DNA of 64,000 bases from Agromyces humatus (GTDB taxonomy: Bacteria; Actinomycetota; Actinomycetes; Actinomycetales; Microbacteriaceae), in assembly GCF_021228295.1 (NCBI RefSeq), contig NZ_JAJQPD010000002.1, positions 434,001-498,000 on the forward strand, given 5' to 3'. The notes beneath the pieces were generated by a model. The model had not been told where the DNA came from. It saw only the letters and a program-made list of their open reading frames with translations, and made no database searches. A program made the translations under genes and the position numbers. Positions 59,846 through 64,000 of this stretch are shown piece after piece (positions within the stretch are counted from its first letter, which is position 1; every line of letters starts with the position of its first letter).

Positions 59846-60591
59846 CAGCCCGCCGCCTCTTCGACACCGGCGAAGACGCCCGGGTAGTTGTCGAGCCACG
59901 CCCAGTGCGAGACCGGCCAGCTCACCACGAATGCGCGACCGACGACGTTGTCGACCGGAACGAACCCCTCGAGCGGGGTTCCGCCGTTGTAGCGCGAGTC
60001 CTTCGAGTTGTAGCGGTTGTCGCCCATGACCCAGAGCGAGTCGTCGGGAACCGTGACGTCGAAGTCGAGCTCGGAGACCTTCGTCGTTCCGGGCGGAAGG
60101 GCCACGTAGGGCTCGTCGAGCGGCACCCCGTTGACGCTCATCTGCCCGAGCGCGTTGCAGCATACGACGTGGTCGCCGGGCATGCCGATGACGCGCTTGA
60201 CGAGATGATCGTTCGAGTCGGGCGCGGAGAGTCCGACGAACGCGAGGAACCAGTCGAACGCCGCGATGAGCGGCGGCTGCGAAGGGTCGACCCGCGCCGG
60301 CAACCACCCGCCCGGGTCTTCGAAGACCACGACGTCGCCGTGCTGGATGGGAGCGAGGTCGGGAACGAGCTGATTGACGATGATGCGATCGTCTTGCACG
60401 AGCGTCTGCTCCATCGACGCCGACGGGATGAAGAACGATCGGATGAGGAACGTCTTGATGAGGAATGACACCAGCACCGCCACCACGAAGATGACGAGGA
60501 GGTCGCGGAAGAACAGCAGCGTGCTGCGCTTCCTGCGTGCCGATGCTGAGCCCGCGCGTTCGATACGCGTGCTTGTGTCTTCTTCTGTCAT
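59845..60591 (-). CDS. lepB: Signal peptidase I
   Basis: 248 residues. One N-terminal membrane helix (~29-50) follows a basic region. The catalytic Ser59 is in IPSASMEQTL and the general base Lys132 in HLVKRVIGMPGD; VMGDNRYNSKDSRY is box E. It cleaves Sec and Tat signal peptides. Lies between rplS and rnhB as usual. The ATG is only seven bases after a strong hairpin on the same strand. Confidence 0.96.
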   Translation of the reverse strand: MTEEDTSTRIERAGSASARRKRSTLLFFRDLLVIFVVAVLVSFLIKTFLIRSFFIPSASMEQTLVQDDRIIVNQLVPDLAPIQHGDVVVFEDPGGWLPARVDPSQPPLIAAFDWFLAFVGLSAPDSNDHLVKRVIGMPGDHVVCCNALGQMSVNGVPLDEPYVALPPGTTKVSELDFDVTVPDDSLWVMGDNRYNSKDSRYNGGTPLEGFVPVDNVVGRAFVVSWPVSHWAWLDNYPGVFAGVEEAAG

Positions 60592-60598
60592 TTAACCG

Positions 60599-60635
60599 CC
60601 CGAGCTCCCCACCAGTCTATGGTGGGGAGCTCGGG
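60599..60635 (-). terminator. 15-bp hairpin between rplS and lepB
   Basis: Perfect stem: 60599-60613 pairs with 60621-60635, seven-base loop. It lies 38 bases after the rplS stop and seven bases before the lepB ATG. The following sequence (GGTTAAATG) lacks a T tract. It may attenuate rplS read-through or restrict ribosome access to lepB, and its loop contains TAGACT. Confidence 0.65.
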
Positions 60636-60673
60636 TTCGAGTTCGCGTGTCGGTGCGATTCGCGCGAGGCGGA

Positions 60674-61021
60674 TCAGCTGTCGCGCTTCTCCTTGATCTT
60701 GGCCTTCTTGCCGCGGAGCTTGCGCAGGTAGTACAGCTTCGCGCGGCGCACGTCGCCGCGGGTGACGATCTCGATGTGGTCGATGACCGGCGAGTGCACC
60801 GGGAACTTGCGCTCGACGCCGACCTGGAAGCTGACCTTGCGGACCGTGAAGGTCTCGCGCACGCCTTCGCCCTGACGGCCGATGACGACGCCCTGGAATA
60901 CCTGGATGCGCGAACGCGTGCCTTCGATGATGTTGACGTGCACCTTGACGGTGTCGCCGGGGCGGAAGTCGGGGATGTCCGACCTCAGGCTCGCGGCGTC
61001 GACATGGTCGAGGATGTGCAT
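60674..61021 (-). CDS. rplS: 50S ribosomal protein L19
   Basis: 115 residues, exact family size. [60 protein letters not shown] and [20 protein letters not shown] are the L19 sequence. It lies at the 30S-50S interface. ATG has AGAGAGCG upstream. Head of the rplS-lepB-rnhB-... cluster. Confidence 0.98.
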   Translation of the reverse strand: MHILDHVDAASLRSDIPDFRPGDTVKVHVNIIEGTRSRIQVFQGVVIGRQGEGVRETFTVRKVSFQVGVERKFPVHSPVIDHIEIVTRGDVRRAKLYYLRKLRGKKAKIKEKRDS

Positions 61022-61228
61022 GATGGTTCGCTCTCTGCGCCCGCCACCGGTCGAACGCGGATCTGTGAATAGAAGTGTCTGGTGCCGCCCGCGCGAACAT
61101 TCGATGAACGATCGCGCTGCGCGTGCTCCCCGGAGGCAGAGCTCTGCGGCGGCACAATCGTCCATTCTGCCATGCCGGGTGCCGTCAGGCAAAGCGAACG
61201 AACGGATGTCCCGTACGCGACCCCTGCG

Positions 61229-61753
61229 TCAGTCGCGCAGCTCGTGCACGATGATGACCTCGCCGTCGTCGTCGTCGCGCCCCGAGCCCGGCGACGACCC
61301 GCGCTCGCCGGTGCTCGCCGGCCCGTCCTGCGTGCCCGGCTGCTGGGCGGCGAGTCGCTCGAACTCGTCCATCGAGGCCTTCATGCGCCTGGCCCCGTCG
61401 GAGATGAGCTGCCACAGCGAGACCCAGAACGCCGCGATCGCACCGATGACGGCGAGCACTGCGAACCAGGCGCCGCCGGAGCCGAAGAAGCCCGTGGCGA
61501 TGATGGCCGCATGCCAGGCGCCGAGCACGCCGACATCGACCCATGAAGCGGCGCGCTCGGCGCGCACCGTCGGTCGGGCGTTGACGAGGAGCGCCACGAT
61601 GCCGAGCGCGACGAACGCCACGGGCACGACGATGGCGAGGCCCAGGGTGCCCCAGCCGCCCGAGCCGAACACGGCCCAGCCCACGAGAAGCCATACCGGC
61701 AGCGCGATGACCGCGATGAACTGCCAGCGATAGAAGAGGCGCCGGAGGAGCAT
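61229..61753 (-). CDS. Hypothetical membrane protein with acidic tail
   Basis: 174 residues. Four hydrophobic segments (about 11-30, 35-57, 73-95 and 98-117), then a ~55-residue polar tail with poly-Asp (GRDDDDGEVIIVHELRD) that should be cytoplasmic. No family recognised. TAGCCT plus six bases precede the ATG. Divergent from map. Confidence 0.65.
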   Translation of the reverse strand: MLLRRLFYRWQFIAVIALPVWLLVGWAVFGSGGWGTLGLAIVVPVAFVALGIVALLVNARPTVRAERAASWVDVGVLGAWHAAIIATGFFGSGGAWFAVLAVIGAIAAFWVSLWQLISDGARRMKASMDEFERLAAQQPGTQDGPASTGERGSSPGSGRDDDDGEVIIVHELRD

Positions 61754-61759
61754 GTGCCA

Positions 61760-61765
61760 AGGCTA
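61760..61765 (-). promoter_or_regulatory. -10 element TAGCCT, leaderless arrangement
   Basis: Minus-strand TAGCCT plus six bases precede the ATG at 61753. Confidence 0.45.
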
Positions 61766-61839
61766 GCGGCCGCGGCTTCGAGTCAGCCGGGTGTTCACTC
61801 AGGGCGGAGCCGACAGAATGGACTGCGGAGAGGATGGGC

Positions 61840-62607
61840 ATGATCGAACTGAGGACCCCTGCCGAGATCGAGGAGATGCGTCCCGCGGGCCGCTTCGTGG
61901 CGAGCGTGCTCGAAGCCACCGCGGCCGCCGCCGGCGTCGGCGTGAACCTGCTCGAGCTCGACGCGCTCGCGCACGAGCTGATCAGGAAGGCCGGCGCCGA
62001 GAGCTGCTACATCGACTACCACCCGTCGTTCGGCGCGAGCCCGTTCGGCAAGGTCATCTGCACCTCGGTGAACGATGCCGTGCTGCACGGACTGCCGTTC
62101 GACTACCGGCTGCGCGACGGCGACCTGCTGAGCCTCGATTTCGCGGCATCGGTGAACGGCTGGGTCTCGGACTCGGCGCTCTCGATCGTCGTCGGCACCC
62201 CGCGCGATGGCGACCTGCGCCTCATCGACACCACGCAGCGCGCACTCGAGGCCGGCATCGCGGCCGCGCGGGTCGGCAACCGCATCGGCGAAATCTCACG
62301 CGCCATCGGTGACATCGCGAAGGCCGCCGGCTACGCCGTCAACACCGATTTCGGCGGCCACGGCGTGGGCCGCACGATGCACGGCGACCCGCACGTGGCC
62401 AACAGCGGGAGGCCGGGGCGCGGCCTGCCGCTGAAGCCCGGTCTCGTCATCGCGATCGAGCCGTGGTTCCTCGAGACGACCGACCGCATCTTCACCGACC
62501 CCGACGGCTGGACCCTGCGCAGCGCCGATGGCTCACGCGGGGCCCATTCCGAACACACGATCGCGATCACCGACGGTGACCCCATCGTGCTCACACAGCG
62601 CGACTGA
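61840..62607 (+). CDS. map: Methionine aminopeptidase type I
   Basis: 255 residues. Metal ligands lie in LSLDFAASVNGWVSDSALS (two Asp), GGHGVGRTMHGDP (His), IAIEPWF (Glu) and AHSEHTIAI (Glu). It removes the initiator Met co-translationally. ATG 61840 is chosen because GGAGAGG then has normal spacing; ATG 61834 would adjoin it. Confidence 0.95.
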   Translation: MIELRTPAEIEEMRPAGRFVASVLEATAAAAGVGVNLLELDALAHELIRKAGAESCYIDYHPSFGASPFGKVICTSVNDAVLHGLPFDYRLRDGDLLSLDFAASVNGWVSDSALSIVVGTPRDGDLRLIDTTQRALEAGIAAARVGNRIGEISRAIGDIAKAAGYAVNTDFGGHGVGRTMHGDPHVANSGRPGRGLPLKPGLVIAIEPWFLETTDRIFTDPDGWTLRSADGSRGAHSEHTIAITDGDPIVLTQRD

Positions 62608-62614
62608 GCGTGCG

Positions 62615-62965
62615 TCAGCCGTCGAGTTCCACCTCGACCATGCCGCCCACGATGCGCGTGCGGTAGGTGCGCAGCACGAGCGACGGGTCGGTGAAGCACT
62701 CCCCCGTGCCGAGGTCGTAGACCTCCTTGTGCAGCGGTGACGCGATGGTCGGCCGCTCGCCGCGCGACCCGACGATGCCCCGCGCCATGACCGGCGCGCC
62801 GGTGTGCGGGTCGTGGTGGTCGACGGCGTACACCTCGTCGCCGGTGACACGCACGAGGGCGATCTGCTGCGCCCCCATGAGGGCGACCTCGCCCCAGCCG
62901 TGCTCGAGCTCGTCGACCTCGCAGGCGGGGTTCCAGGCGGCGGTGCGTTCGATGGTGAATGACAT
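62615..62965 (-). CDS. nirD: Nitrite reductase small subunit NirD
   Basis: 116 residues with the NirD Rieske-like fold: VALMGAQQIALVRVTGDEVYAVDHHDPHTGAPVMARGIVGSRGERPTIASPLHKEVYDLGTGECF. The normal Rieske Cys-x-His pairs are absent, as in other NirD proteins that do not bind a cluster. Partner of NirB in assimilatory NADH-nitrite reductase. GAGGAG precedes the ATG. It is transcribed away from nirB, unlike the usual nirBD operon. Confidence 0.9.
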   Translation of the reverse strand: MSFTIERTAAWNPACEVDELEHGWGEVALMGAQQIALVRVTGDEVYAVDHHDPHTGAPVMARGIVGSRGERPTIASPLHKEVYDLGTGECFTDPSLVLRTYRTRIVGGMVEVELDG

Positions 62966-63095
62966 CTCTGCTCCTCTCGTGTCGTGGCAGCGACATTACG
63001 GCGCGGCTGTTTCGCCCGGGACATCCGCCTGTTTCGACGACGTGAAACTCGGCTCACACGACCGGCCGATCGGTGTGCGGTCGACGTGTGACGCG

Positions 63096-63122
63096 GTTAC
63101 GTGGTCGTAACAGGGCCGAAAC
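63096..63122 (+). promoter_or_regulatory. GlnR-like operator upstream of nirB
   Basis: Three half-sites at exact 11-base phase: GTTAC (63096-63100), GTAAC (63107-63111) and GAAAC (63118-63122), each separated by six bases. This matches the GTNAC-N6-GAAAC consensus of actinobacterial GlnR. It sits 46-72 bases before the nirB ATG, where GlnR activates nitrite reductase genes in Streptomyces and Mycobacterium. Confidence 0.65.
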
Positions 63123-63167
63123 GGCCCGACCGTACGCTCGCAGCCAATCGAGCCACGGAGGGCCGCC

Positions 63168-64000
63168 ATGACCCACACCACTCACACCGGATCCGGCGTC
63201 CGCGACGTCGTCGTCGTGGGCGGCGGACCCGCCGCCCACCGCCTCGCCGACAGCCTGCACGCCCGCGACGGCGGCCGCACCCTGCGGGTGACGGTCGTCG
63301 GCGAGGAGGTGCACGCTCCGTACGACCGTGTCGCGCTGAGCACACGGCTGGCGGATGTCGCGACCGACCTGACCCTGGCGCCGACCTCGATGTGGCACGA
63401 GGGCGGCGTTCGGCTGCTCGCGGGCGAGCGGGTCGTCGCGATCGACCGCGAGGCCGGCACGGCGACGACCTCCGGTGGCCTCGTGCTGCCGTGGGACGAT
63501 CTGGTGCTCGCGACCGGGTCGAGCGCGCCGGTGCCCGATCTTCCCGGGCGGGACCACGCCCGGGTGTATCGCACGATCGACGATGTCGACGCGCTCGTCG
63601 CCGAGGTGCGCGACCTCGCTGCGACACACGGCCGGCCGGCGCGCGTGGTCGTCGCGGGCGGCGGCCTGCTGGGGCTCGAGGCAGCGGGCGGCCTCGCGAA
63701 GCTCGGCGCGCACGCCGCCGTCGTGCACTCGGGCGGCTGGCTCATGTCCGCCCAACTCGATGAGGGCGCCGGACGTGCGCTCGGCCGCATCATCGCCGGG
63801 CAGGGCATCGGGCTGCACCTCGGCGTTCGGCCGTCGGCGGTGGTCGTCGAGGACGACTCCGTGGTCGGCGTCGACCTCACGAACGGCCGGCACATCGAGG
63901 CCGACCTCGTGGTGTTCGCGATCGGCATCAGCCCCCGCGACGAACTCGCGCGCGGACTCGGGCTCGAGCTCGGCCCGCGCGGCGGCGCCGCGATCGACAC
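63168..64000 (+). CDS. nirB: Nitrite reductase large subunit NirB, N-terminal part
   Basis: 277 codons are visible; the gene runs past the window end. DVVVVGGGPAAHRLADSL is the FAD-binding motif and VVVAGGGLLGLEAAGGLAKLGA the NADH-binding motif; DDLVLATGSSAPVPDLPG is typical of this flavoprotein family. The later sirohaem and [4Fe-4S] domains are not in view, so identity rests on the N-terminus plus nirD next door. ATG with CGGAGGG upstream. Alternative: another FAD-dependent reductase, less likely given context. Confidence 0.85.
   Translation, partial: MTHTTHTGSGVRDVVVVGGGPAAHRLADSLHARDGGRTLRVTVVGEEVHAPYDRVALSTRLADVATDLTLAPTSMWHEGGVRLLAGERVVAIDREAGTATTSGGLVLPWDDLVLATGSSAPVPDLPGRDHARVYRTIDDVDALVAEVRDLAATHGRPARVVVAGGGLLGLEAAGGLAKLGAHAAVVHSGGWLMSAQLDEGAGRALGRIIAGQGIGLHLGVRPSAVVVEDDSVVGVDLTNGRHIEADLVVFAIGISPRDELARGLGLELGPRGGAAID

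Overview
The window is a GC-rich (about 70% by eye) actinobacterial chromosome segment. Gene content and order point to Microbacteriaceae, plausibly near Agromyces or a relative. The supporting signs are GTG/TTG starts, frequent TGA stops, the conserved order rplS-lepB-rnhB-DUF2469-yraN-comM-dprA-xerC ... rpsB-tsf-pyrH-frr-cdsA, a GlgE-type alpha-glucan gene set, DivIVA-like polar-growth proteins and a TPP-controlled YkoEDC vitamin transporter. Most of the window is core chromosome; one short AT-richer island stands out.

Layout. 1-7.5 kb: the end of a TesB thioesterase, a Tat/lipoprotein Rieske protein with a DUF2231 membrane partner, ettA with a hotdog thioesterase, an SSB paralogue, an aldo/keto reductase and nadE. 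7.6-11.5 kb: an antiporter, tRNA-Arg(UCU), orn, tRNA-His(GUG) followed by a decayed second copy of part of itself, a small zincin, and an S11 peptidase homologue that has lost catalytic motifs. 11.5-15.5 kb: a thiamine-type ECF operon (ykoE-ykoD-ykoC plus a P-loop kinase) behind a TPP riboswitch with a Shine-Dalgarno-sequestering hairpin. 15.6-28.7 kb: gerW-like, dinB, an acyltransferase, gatCAB, ligA, mnmA and a cysteine desulfurase. 28.7-40.1 kb: glgX, a YbaK-type deacylase, glgP, a Fic-protein island, glgE and glgB. 40.2-48.4 kb: a CnoX-like thioredoxin/TPR protein, a composite membrane protein, a long hendecad coiled-coil protein with a DivIVA-like head, an AI-2E-type transporter, a hydrolase, a transglycosylase and a duplicated DivIVA-like protein. 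48.4-62.6 kb: the translation, envelope and DNA-processing core cluster and map. 62.6-64 kb: divergent nirD and nirB (cut by the window end) around a GlnR-like operator.

How the genes work together. glgX, glgP, glgE and glgB can make, branch and degrade alpha-glucan. The cysteine desulfurase and MnmA form a tRNA 2-thiouridine pair, while GatCAB, YbaK, EttA, Frr, Tsf, RpsB, RplS and Map serve translation. The coiled-coil and DivIVA-like proteins, CdsA, the transglycosylase and the M23 peptidase fit apical envelope growth. Many genes share a compact start architecture, TANNNT followed by 6-7 bases and then ATG/GTG. This predicts leaderless mRNAs and was used to choose several starts.

No phage, insertion sequence, CRISPR array or recognisable defence operon was found. 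The most unusual items are the unassigned kinase in the TPP operon, the 33-bp-periodic coiled-coil gene, the tRNA-His remnant, the inactive-looking S11 protein, the GTTAC/GTAAC/GAAAC operator at nirB, and a genome-wide-looking octamer (CGGATGYC) that seems to override codon preference.
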